Below, in pieces: positions 45,801 through 54,802 of a DNA stretch of 64,000 nt. Position 1 is the stretch's first letter. Each line of letters opens with the position of its first letter. Origin of the DNA: Persicaria tinctoria (taxonomy: Eukaryota > Streptophyta > Magnoliopsida > Caryophyllales > Polygonaceae); NCBI GenBank assembly GCA_037127255.1, contig JBANSL010000017.1, positions 66,881,857-66,945,856 on the forward strand, in the 5' to 3' direction. A program made the position numbers and the translations under genes. Under the pieces are notes generated by a model that worked only from the letters and a program-made list of their open reading frames with translations, was not told the DNA's origin and ran no database searches.

Positions 45801-47336
45801 TGGAGCAAATGGACAAAGGAAAGCTAAGGAACATGAGCGGAAATGGAGAACATGGAGAAATCCCATCTCTATGGTTCTGAGAAGTTGGAATTAGCTTTTG
45901 AGGTCTTCATGAGAATTGCAGTGCTTGTAAAGAGCTTTCCAACGCATATTCATATGTGTCAATTAGACGAAGGATGACTCCAGAAAGTGCGTTACAAGTT
46001 CAGTCTGTCGAAGCTATTGCCACTGGATAGGACTGCGCCCGCCGCTAAAATACCGGTGCCCGCCGGTATACCTTTTCCGGATTTGTGAGATGTGGCCCAA
46101 GTCTATATTTGTGGGAACGTTTATCTAAACTTATTCTAAGGTTTGGCCGACGAAATGAGGTTTATATTAGGTCATTTACAATAACTTTCATTCATTCAAT
46201 CATAGACCTAGTTTTATATTACAATAAAGAGAGATGAAAGGATTTAAGTTTGGGGATTTAAAACACGTTATGCTTGCCTAGAATTCTTGTGGTTTTGCTA
46301 TAATTTAAGACTTCGTTTGATGATTTTTGAGACTTGATTTCTATCTATTCTATGTTTGATTGATTCAATATCTTTGTTCTTCAATTGATTGATTGCAAAT
46401 ATTCCCTCTTGATTACTTACCTTGACGGAATTTGCTCTCTTGCTAAGGTTTGATTACTTCTTGTGATTTGATTGAATATAAGTAGCAAACATAATCAATC
46501 GATCCCGTGAAAGTATCGATTGGGTTTTTAGGGGATATTGACAATTATGCTCTATCAATTGCATCGATTAGGGTTAGGGAGTTGCACCTCTATCTTTGGT
46601 TATTTATGTTATTGGTATTGTTTAATTGCCAAAGCTTTGGAGTGATCCAAGGTTGGATGAATCAAATAAGGGTATTTAGAATAGAGTCAAGGATCAATGA
46701 CCTAACCAATGTTGCGAATTGTATGCGAAACTACACTCTTATCTTTTGTCTTCTCTTTATTAATTCTATTCATATATTTACCTTAGTTTATTTGCATTAT
46801 CCATCTTCATTCACATTCATATATCATCATTATTTGTATAATTGATCAATACACATTGCATTGAAGTACTTGTTTCTCTGTGGGTTCGACCCCTTACTTA
46901 TTCGCTATACTAGTTTACTAGTTAGTTTGTTAGTTTGAGTTATTACTTTTGGCGAGGTGGAAACCTAACGACATTCCACCCCACCAGAGACACTTGTATC
47001 GATGTGGTTGGGGCTTTGTCATTCACGACTAGAGCCAATGACTCTTTTTTACCATGCAAGGCGTTCTCTCAGGCCACAGATAGGAAAGAGAACAAGTATA
47101 CGAATATTTTTTATCTTAAGAGGTCTTGCTTCATGGCATTTGCCTTCTCTACTCTCGGAGAATTGGGAGATAAGACTATTGATTTTTTAAAGCGGGTTCA
47201 GTTGGTTATGAAAAACCATGATACAGGGTTTGTTAATGGCAATTTCATATTTCATATAGTTGGTTTACTATTCAAAAAGGTGTTGGAACCTAATTTATTA
47301 CGAGGCTTCCAACAAACTTTATGTAAGTCATCTTTC

Positions 47337-47339
<3 letters not shown>
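42850..47339 (+). pseudogene. Reverse-transcriptase element with C-terminal zinc-knuckle and PD-(D/E)XK-like region
   Basis: A decayed RT gene, split by a solo LTR at 45621-46986. A pre-RT region (43550-43822) holds YAAAIRVLTS, VVEILDKHP and KGTFFGGNGL. RT blocks follow: SIWRRLVSKSAA, QFGWVCPGG, LLLVDFSNAFNLVDR (first Asp, about 44210-44250), QGVQQGDP (44363-44386) and YLDDG (44472-44486, preceded by TGA where Trp is expected). The thumb-like part includes KLLGGPTSN and GGFGLLTAHEVSHFAF. A knuckle-like stretch ends DHALHC (about 45420-45440). After it come VRDVLADIC-type and PDDCWF sequence and, beyond the LTR, CIDVVGALSF, FSQATDRKENKYTN and FAFSTLGELGDKTIDFLKR (46987-47339). It is neither Copia, Gypsy nor L1-like. 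Stops, shifts and a poly-G run inactivate it. The R2-like nuclease reading is inference. Confidence 0.75.
45621..46986 (+). mobile_element. Solo LTR, 1.37 kb, with 5-bp TSD, inside the RT element
   Basis: It starts TGATAATGCATATTTTATATG and ends CCACCCCACCA, flanked by GAGAC (45616-45620 and 46987-46991). The start and the late CTCTGTGGGTTCGACCCC motif are common in long LTRs of plant Gypsy elements. Removal leaves one GAGAC and puts the host element's frame in register across the junction. No internal coding region remains. The call of Gypsy is inference. Confidence 0.82.
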
Positions 47340-47382
<43 letters not shown>

Positions 47383-47440
47383 TATTATTATTATTATTAT
47401 TATTATTATAAAAATAATAACAATAACAATAATTTTTAAA
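47336..47440. repeat. (TAA)n/(TTA)n inverted microsatellite
   Basis: About 14 TAA units are followed directly by about 9 ATT units, so the two runs are complementary and can fold back. Imperfect AATAAC units follow. It sits at the 3' end of the RT element's coding remnant and may mark its tail. Confidence 0.85.
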
Positions 47441-47544
47441 TTGCATTTACTATAATAATTATTATGTTTATAATACTAATAAATACAGTATTTCATATGT
47501 GAAATCTTATATGCGAGTTTGAAATCTTTCCATGATTATCATAG

Positions 47545-47999
47545 GGGTGGGCTATATGCACCCATGGCAGGTGCTATATGCACCCCATAGGACGGATCTA
47601 TAATCCGTCTGTTGTAAATTTTTTTAAAAATAAACGGACGGATCTAGGATCCGTCTGCTATAAATAAAAAATAAAAAAAATACATAGGACGGATATCCGT
47701 CCTATGTAAAGTACAAAAAAAAGAGGGAGACAGAGATATAAAGCTGCAAAGCAGTTTTTTTTACCTTTATTATCTCAAGGGCGGATCTCCCATCCGCCCT
47801 TGCTCTTCTTGATTTTTTTTTAAAAATTTGCTGCAGGTGAAGTTTTTTTGTTTGTTGTTTTTTAAAAATATATATATATATAAGGGCGGATCTCCCATCC
47901 GTCTGTGTATTTTTTTTTTTGAAATTTATAACTGACGGATCTATGATTCGTCTTACGGAGCGCATATAGCACATGTCTTGGGTGTATATAGCACAATCC
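47545..47999. mobile_element. Non-autonomous Mutator-like element with 10-bp TSD
   Basis: Flanked by ATTATCATAG on both sides (47535-47544 and 48000-48009). The ends are imperfect inverted repeats of about 47 bp, carrying GTGCTATATGCAC-type words twice each. Inside, GGACGGATCTANNATCCGTC-type palindromes recur at least five times (near 47582, 47637, 47688, 47780 and 47885). No coding sequence. The TSD length points to Mutator-like. Confidence 0.8.
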
Positions 48000-48187
48000 A
48001 TTATCATAGACACATACAGGGCCGGACCTGAGTTTTTGATGGCCTGAGGCGAAATTTAAATTAGGCCCCCACTATTATATATAGTATGTATATATATAAG
48101 GTATGGTAGAATAATTGCTTTTTTAAATAGTTTTCTAATATCAAAAAAACATTTAAACGAAAGTTAAAACTAAAAAAAATCAACTAA

Positions 48188-48535
48188 GTGCGTGTTTGGT
48201 TTATAACTAAAAAACCCAGGAAGTAGAAATTTCCAGGAAGTCGGAGAAATACATGCGTTTGGTTAACATTTTTAAAAGATGAAAATCCAGGAATTCCACT
48301 TCCCAGGAAGTTGAATTCCTCCAATTTGGAGGAAGTTCACTTACCTAGTTCCCCCTAGATAAGTTCAACTTCCACCATTTTATATTTGTAAATTTTCAAT
48401 TCCCCTTTTATTCCTTTAAAACAAAAAAATCAACCAAACACATTTTCACAATTTCCATCAATTAGACTTCCCGGAAATTTTCCCATGAAGTAACTTCCTG
48501 GGAATTTCAATTCCCACATTGAACCAAACGAGCCC
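48188..48535. mobile_element. Tourist (PIF/Harbinger) MITE inside the hAT element
   Basis: Ends GTGCGTGTTTGGTT and (read inward) GGGCTCGTTTGGTT, with TAA at both sides (48185-48187 and 48536-48538). Inside, TTCCAGGAAGT and complementary ACTTCCTGGGAA words pair. No coding. Confidence 0.8.
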
Positions 48536-48659
48536 TAAGCCTCGCCTAACCAACTAGGGAGAGTCAAATAAAAAAAATGAAAAGCACAAAAAAACACAGG
48601 AATTAAAATTAAAAAAAAAAACAACGAAAGTTATAATTACTAGGGAAAAGTTAAATAAA

Positions 48660-49260
48660 AAATCAAACTCAAGTTACCAGGGGAAAGTTTTTTTTTAAAA
48701 AAATCCAAAACACAATAATTTAAATTAAAAAAGATCAACGAGGGGAAAAGTTAAAAAAAAAAATCAAACTCAAATTTTACTGGAAGGGAAGTTTTTTTAA
48801 AAAAATCAAAGGTAAAAAAAAAATATTCAAACGCAAATCACTGTGGCAGTGTGGTTGGGGGCGTTTAAAAAAAGAATCAAGCAAAACAATTGAGATTGAG
48901 TTTTGAACTCTAGACCTCATGTTCAAATAAGCACTTTTACAAAAGTCCCTAACCAAAATCAAACTCAAGTTACTAGGGGAAAGTTTTTTTAAAAAAAAAT
49001 CCAAAACACAATAATTTAAATTTAAAAACATCAACGAGGGGAAAAGTTAAAAAAAAAATCAAACTCAAATTTTAAGGGAAGTTTTTTTAAAAAAATCAAA
49101 GGTAAAAAAAAAATATTCAAACGCAAATCACTGTGGCAGTGTGGTTGGGAGGCGTTTAAAAAAAGAATAAAGCAAAACAATTGAGATTGAGTTTTGAACT
49201 CTAGACCTCATGTTCAAATAAGCACTTTTACAAAAGTCCCTAACCAACCGGGCTACCAAA
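48660..49260 (-). repeat. Direct duplication carrying a minus-strand SINE-like sequence
   Basis: Segments 48667-48960 and about 48958-49250 repeat the same sentence: TCAAACTCAA, GGAAGTTTTTTTAAAAAAAT, CAAACGCAAATCACTGTGGC, then the tRNA-like part. On the minus strand the tRNA-like part reads GTAGCCCGGTTGGTTAGGGA (A-box-like, complete only in the right copy) and GGTCTAGAGTTCAAAACTC (B-box-like). The copies are nearly identical, so the duplication is recent. Confidence 0.7.
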
Positions 49261-49292
49261 CTTTCATTTTTTATCAAGAATTGTTTAATTAT

Positions 49293-50675
49293 CGGAAATT
49301 TCGCGAGGTACCCCTGAGCTATTGCAATTTTCGCGAGGTATACAACTCTTTTGCATATTTCGCGTGGTACCCCTGAGGTTTCAAATGTTTTCGCCTCGCG
49401 CCCTCCCCCGTTAAATCTAACCTAACTCCACCTATCTCCGTTAGTTTTCAATTGTGAAATTAAAAAAAGAAAAAAAAAGGAAGATCCGCCCTACCACCCT
49501 CCCCAAATCCGCCATTGATTTCTCACCGGATCTCCCTCTCTCTCTGTCTCCCTCAGCTCCATCGCCGATCCGCCACCACCAAATTCCCCTTCCCTACCGT
49601 GACCACCCGTCCCCAAATACGCCCTCTGCTCATCCCTCCTCGCCATCATCAACAAGTTCGCCATCACCAAATTCCCCTTACCTGGCCTCCTCGCCGCCCT
49701 TCAATGCATCACCTCCGCTCGAAGCCAATTCGTTGTGGGTCGAATCGGTGGATTTGGGGGCCGAAACCGCCAAGGAGCGAAGAGGGAGGCACATAATGAA
49801 GGAGCGGAACGAAGGCAGAGAACGGAGCACAGAGAGTCCACCGGAGAACGAGGAAGAACTGAGAATCGATAGAGAAGAGGCAGGCAACTGAAATCTGGGA
49901 TTTAGGGTTATAGGAAGTTGGAGTTTCGATTGGCGATTTTGTAAGTGGATTTAGGGGTTTGGGATTTCGATTTGGGGATTTGGGGATCGATACATGACAT
50001 CAAGAAGCAAGAGTTCTTCGCCCTGCTGATCTTGCTACCAAAAAATCGGCAACTCAAACCGCTTTGAAGACCTGAGGATGGACATCAGTTGTACCACACT
50101 GGCATGTCGTGGCCGACGAATGGGCTTGGTGTTGTTACTTGGAAGCTGCCCATGGACTGATTGGACTCCATGGATGCTGAGAAAAAAAGGGACCCACGTG
50201 AGAGAGAGATAGGGGGTTGTTCTTGCAGCGAGAGATGGATGGAGGCCAAGCGGAGGGGCAAACGACGATAACGGGGGTCCTTGCCGCTAGCGTCCTCCTC
50301 GACAAAATCAATCTCCTCCACTACGATTCCTTCTCATCCGCCACCGCCAGACGGTTCCTCCCCACCGCCGCCTCTACTAGACACCGTCACCGTCCTCCAC
50401 CAGCCCTCCCCTTCTCGGCTCACCGTCACCGTCATCCTCACCGGGCCAGATTTGGTCTCTCTCTTCGCTCCTCTATCAGTCCGTTCTTTCTTCTTTTTTT
50501 TTTTTTTTAATTTCACAATTGAAAACTAACGGAGATAGGTGGAGTTAGGTTAGATTTAACGGGGAGGGCACGAGGCGAAAACATTAGAAACCTCAGGGGT
50601 ACCACGCGAAATATGCAAAAGAGTTGTATACCTCGCGAAAATTGCAATACCCAGGGGTACCTCGCGAAATTTCTG
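49293..50675. mobile_element. Pack-MULE-like Mutator element with long TIRs
   Basis: Target duplication TTTAATTAT (9 bp; 49284-49292 and 50676-50684) flanks inverted repeats of about 175 bp. They begin CGGAAATTTCGCGAGG and CAGAAATTTCGCGAGG and stay nearly identical through GTTTTCAATTGTGAAATTAA. The interior (49480-50490) is far more GC-rich than the surroundings and carries a plus-strand frame of 145 codons (49454-49891), Pro/Ser-rich then charged. A second cassette holds a minus-strand 78-codon frame (50085-50321). No transposase is present. Mutator elements of this shape that carry genic fragments are called Pack-MULEs; whether the cargo is genic is not proven here. Confidence 0.82.
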
Positions 50676-50779
50676 TTTAATTATAATATAATTAAAACAA
50701 AATTTATGGGCCCCTATACAAATTGGGCCTGAGGCGACGGCCTGTTGGGCCTCGCCTCAGGTCCGGCCCTCGACACATA

Positions 50780-51793
50780 AATAGTGAAAATCAAACATCA
50801 TCTGATGTTTTGCTTCTTTTTTTTTTAAACATTTTAGAAAGAAACAATTACTTTAATTTTATATTTTAACTACATTTATCCGTTTGGATACCATGTAACA
50901 CTTTGTATGTTACACTCGATGTTACACTTAATTTATTTGGGGATAAATTCATATTTAAAAAATTAAAAATTTATATTTATATCCCTGGGGGGTTGCTTTT
51001 GTCAATGGCCCATAAAAATGGTATATTGGGTGCCATTTTCTTTTACTTAGAATCATCCATACATAACATATTGAGTTCAAAAGGAATTAAAGCTTGATTT
51101 GAAATGAATTTTTATATTCTATATATACTTATATTAACATGTTTATAAATTTTTATTTTGAAAATATATGTTTTAGAAAAATAAAAAAAAATCCTAAGAT
51201 AATCAATATTTTAATTATCCATAAATTTTAATAATAATTTTTGATGATATTTTTTTTAATAAAGTGTAACACCGAGACTTCAAGTTCATTTTGAATTGAT
51301 CCAAACTGCATTTTGATCGAGTTCAACTCTGAATTTGGATCATTCGATTCATTCATATCAACACCAAATTCTGAATTTGGATTGTTGTGATTTTAACTTT
51401 TAAGCACCGCTAACTTAAATCTGCCCCTCCTCGGAAATGAATGACTCCGAATTTGGTGTTGATATATATATATAAATAAATGCTGGAATTAATTTTATAA
51501 CAGGATCGTTCATCCCCAACATATACAAGGATATTCATTTTGTAGTCATATTAGCTATTTTAAATATTGAGTAAATATAATAAATAACATATTCCAGGCG
51601 TTAGATAATTCACAACTACGGAGTAGTATATAACCAAAATTTAGAGTGAGTTGGAATGGAACACAATCAAGTTCATCGCCCAAAACAGTACGTGTAATTT
51701 TATGAGCTATAGTACAACTACAAGACAAATTAAACCGCCCACCTGCATGTACCAGTCATTACCACATATACCTTCCCATCCTTCCCGGATCGA
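50780..51793. other. AT-rich spacer, nothing recognised
   Basis: Plain AT-rich sequence with a few GAATTTGG repeats near 51330-51450. No gene or element boundary supported. Confidence 0.45.
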
Positions 51794-51801
51794 CACCCAG
51801 G

Positions 51802-52564
51802 TAGGCATTGTCACGGGTTAATCAGTGACCCGACGGGTTGTATATATGGATAAGTGACCCGGCGGGTCGGTGGTCTGGCGGTTCCTGATCGAAGGGTTGG
51901 AGCGGATTACAGTTAGGGTTGAGCATCCTCCAACCCGCCAATCCACCGGATCAACCCGTTGATCCATCGGATTAACCCGTCATTCCAAATTTTTTTTTTT
52001 AAAAAAAATAGTTTTTAAAAGATATGTTTATAAACTACTAAAAAAAAGTAGAATTAGCTAGTTTGAATTAAAGTTGCATATGAGTGTTCATTTTAGCTAG
52101 TTTATAGTTAAAAAAAAGGCTAAAGAAACACGCTTTTTTGGTGCTTATTTGGTTTGAAATTACCATAATATCTCTAATAACAACCAAATAAACTCCACTG
52201 TTTACAAATAGTTAAACTCTTTTTCGTCCCATACGGTGTTTATATTATTCCATAATATTTCAACCTTTATTTTATACCGTATAATTTTTCAATTTCAACT
52301 GTTTTTAAATTTTAGTCACTTTTTTAACTCCGTCTTATACGGACCCTATGTATATTATTCATAAAATAATTCATAATAAAAACATAAACTAACCTGCAAT
52401 ATGCAATGTAAGACAAATGAACCATCATTCTTCTCCTTTTATAGATTTGGAAGTCTTTCTTCCATTCTCTCATTTCCAATGTGGGACAAGAGCTTTGAAA
52501 ATATGGAGTTAGATTATTTTTTTTGGTCAGAAAAATATGGAGTTAGAATGAGAAGGCATGAAGC

Positions 52565-52595
<31 letters not shown>

Positions 52596-53019
52596 ATCCT
52601 ACTAGCTATCTCATTTCTCCTAGTTCACTTTTTTCCTACATCTACATTTCCTACATTGGAAATGAAGTTTGAGAAAAATATATTCTCATATTTTTCTCTC
52701 TTACATCCCACATTGAAATTATAGTGGATGGGAGAATTGATATGGAGATATAAAATCTTCCCACATTTTTAACACTTTATATCAAAATGAAGTGGGTGAT
52801 AAAATATGGTATGAAGATAAAAATCTTCACGTATCATTTATTTATTTATTTTAATAGTCAATTTTTTTTTAAAAAAAAAACAATTTTTTCTAAAAATAAT
52901 GTAACCCGCCGGGTCAACGGGTCAACCCGAACTTGTCAACCGGTGACATTTTTGGGTTAGGGTTCGGGTCGACCAACCCCGACCCTTGACCCAACGGGTC
53001 CGACCCGTGGGCACGTCTA
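51802..53019. mobile_element. hAT-like non-autonomous element with ACCCGNCGGGT-rich ends
   Basis: Ends TAGGCATTGTCACGGGTT and (read inward) TAGACGTGCCCACGGGTC are an imperfect inverted repeat. Flanks CACCCAGG (51794-51801) and CACTCAGG (53020-53027) match at 7 of 8. Subterminal arrays of GACCCG/CGGGTC words resemble those of the element at 23433-24202. The AT-rich centre includes (TA)n and (GT)n tracts near 52565-52600 and no protein domain. Confidence 0.75.
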
Positions 53020-53027
53020 CACTCAGG

Positions 53028-53349
53028 AGCAGCACAATTAGACACGAAATTAGAAATTAAAATTCGGGTAGGCTAGATAGGCTAAATTTTTCTCATACGC
53101 ATAATTTTTATTAACAAAACCCTTAATTTAATAAATAAATGAATATTTTTAATTAATTTTTCTTAATTTTTATACCTATTATTTTATTTTTGTAAAAATA
53201 GGGCGGGTTGGAGCAGACCCTAGCATGCCCCTAGGTCGGTGCCTGAGAACCGTTAATGACTGGAACTAGAGAGATATACATCCGTTAAGTAAAAATTAAA
53301 ACTTTTTAAATTACAACATTATTTTTTAAAAAATTATAGAAAAATAATA
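53028..53349. other. AT-rich spacer, nothing recognised
   Basis: Short AT-rich interval between a hAT-like element and a Stowaway MITE. Confidence 0.45.
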
Positions 53350-53602
53350 CTTCATCCGTTAAGAAAAACATGTCGTTTTAGGAGTAAAATCTTTTTAAGA
53401 AAAACATGTCGTTTTAGATATTTTGGTGTTCACTTTCCAAAATTACTCTTGTAAGGGTAAGAGATTTGTTAGTTGTAGTTTTCAATAAAGTGAAAAAGTA
53501 AAGTAATAATTAGGGGTATAAGTGTATTTTTGTTTGCTTTTAGTTGCTTTCTTAAAAAATGTGTAGATGTCTAAAACGATATGTTTTAATTAACGGAGGG
53601 AG
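53350..53602. mobile_element. Stowaway-like MITE, different family
   Basis: CTTCATCCGTTAAGAAAAACA at the left and CTCCCTCCGTTAATTAAAACA (read inward) at the right, with TA at 53348-53349 and 53603-53604. It contains a second AACATGTCGTTTTAG block. Not the same family as the copies at 17505 and 26315. Confidence 0.75.
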
Positions 53603-53604
53603 TA

Positions 53605-54082
53605 TTTTATAGTCTGTATAATTTTATTATTTAAATATATATATAGTATGTTTTTTCCGAATAGTAAACAATATACTATTATTTTTGAAAAAAATAATAC
53701 AGTATATAAATAGTAAATACGGAGTAATAATTACTACAGTAAATAGTACAGTAATATTTTTATGCATGGCTTCTTTCTTTTGTCTATCTGAGGTATCTTT
53801 CTACGAATATCCCCGACAGATCCCTCGATCGACGGCAACGTATGGGCAGCGCATGGGAATTAATTAGACGACAAAAAATATATACAATGAAAAACGTTCG
53901 ATGTTGTTCAAATCATCATTTTAAATTTTTTTTAAAAAGAGTTTTTCTTTTCCAAATATATTAATTTCATTTTTTTTTTACAAAAAAAATCTTAGGTAGT
54001 CTTTCTATCGTATGTCCTAAAGACATATGTTATGTCTTGATGTCCTTTGGAGACTATAAGGCATTGTAGATGAATTTTGGGA
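53605..54082. other. AT-rich spacer, nothing recognised
   Basis: Contains a 60-codon frame (53685-53867) without recognisable family. The right part may belong to the damaged 5' LTR of the Gypsy element that starts beyond 54803. Confidence 0.4.
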
Positions 54083-54091
54083 TTATCTGAA

Positions 54092-54793
54092 GGGAAAATT
54101 ACAGAAAATCACCCATTAAATATGGGTGTTTTCACTTAACCACCCCGTAAATTCAAAATTACAGAAAACCACCCTTTAAATGTTATTTGTTTACAACTCA
54201 CCACCCATTCAACTATTTTCGTTACTTTATCATTAAATATATTATATTTTAATATTTTTAAACTCAAATTTGATTGTAAATATATTCAAATTTTGAATTT
54301 AAGGATCCAATTATATTTTAGGGAATTTTGTATTTATTTTTAAAAATAATAATCAATAAAGCCTAGAATTATTATCTTAATTTATGTTTGAAAATGTTTA
54401 TAAATTTTTAAAACATTATGTAAATTACTCTTATTCAAAATATAAATAAATGAGAGTAATTTCCATAATATTTTAAAATTTTATAAACATTTTCAACCAT
54501 AAATTAAGATAATAATTCTAGGCTATATTTATTATTATTTTTAAAAAATAAATAAAATAATCCCTAAAATATGACCGAGCCCTTAAATTCAAAATATGAA
54601 TATATTTACAATCAAATTTGAGTTTAAAAATATTAAAATATAATATATTTAATGATAAATTAAAGAAAATAGTTGAATGGGTGGTGAGTTGTAAACAAAT
54701 ACCATTTAAAGGGTGGTTTTTTGTAATTTTGAATTTAAGGGGTGGTTAAGTGAAAACACCCATATTTAATGGGTGGTTTTCTGTAATTTTGCC
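54092..54793. mobile_element. 702-bp foldback Mutator-like element with 9-bp TSD
   Basis: Flanked by TTATCTGAA (54083-54091 and 54794-54802). Almost the whole element is one inverted repeat: the left arm from GGGAAAATTACAGAAAA to about 54440 is the near-perfect complement of the right arm back from GGCAAAATTACAGAAAA, leaving a very short loop region. Transcription of it would give a hairpin of roughly 340 bp arms. There is no coding sequence. It splits the region just upstream of a Gypsy primer-binding site. Confidence 0.88.
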
Positions 54794-54802
54794 TTATCTG
54801 AA

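Larger units (their letters stand above)
48017..50771. mobile_element. hAT element shell, 2.75 kb, hosting nested insertions
   Basis: Ends CAGGGCCGGACCTGAG and (read inward) GAGGGCCGGACCTGAG are flanked by GACACATA (48009-48016 and 50772-50779). Subterminal GGCCTGAGGCGA/TCGCCTCAGG motifs are present. No transposase remains. It contains a Tourist MITE (48188-48535), a duplicated SINE-bearing segment (48600-49260) and a Mutator-like element (49293-50675). Its left target duplication abuts that of the preceding Mutator-like element. Confidence 0.85.
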
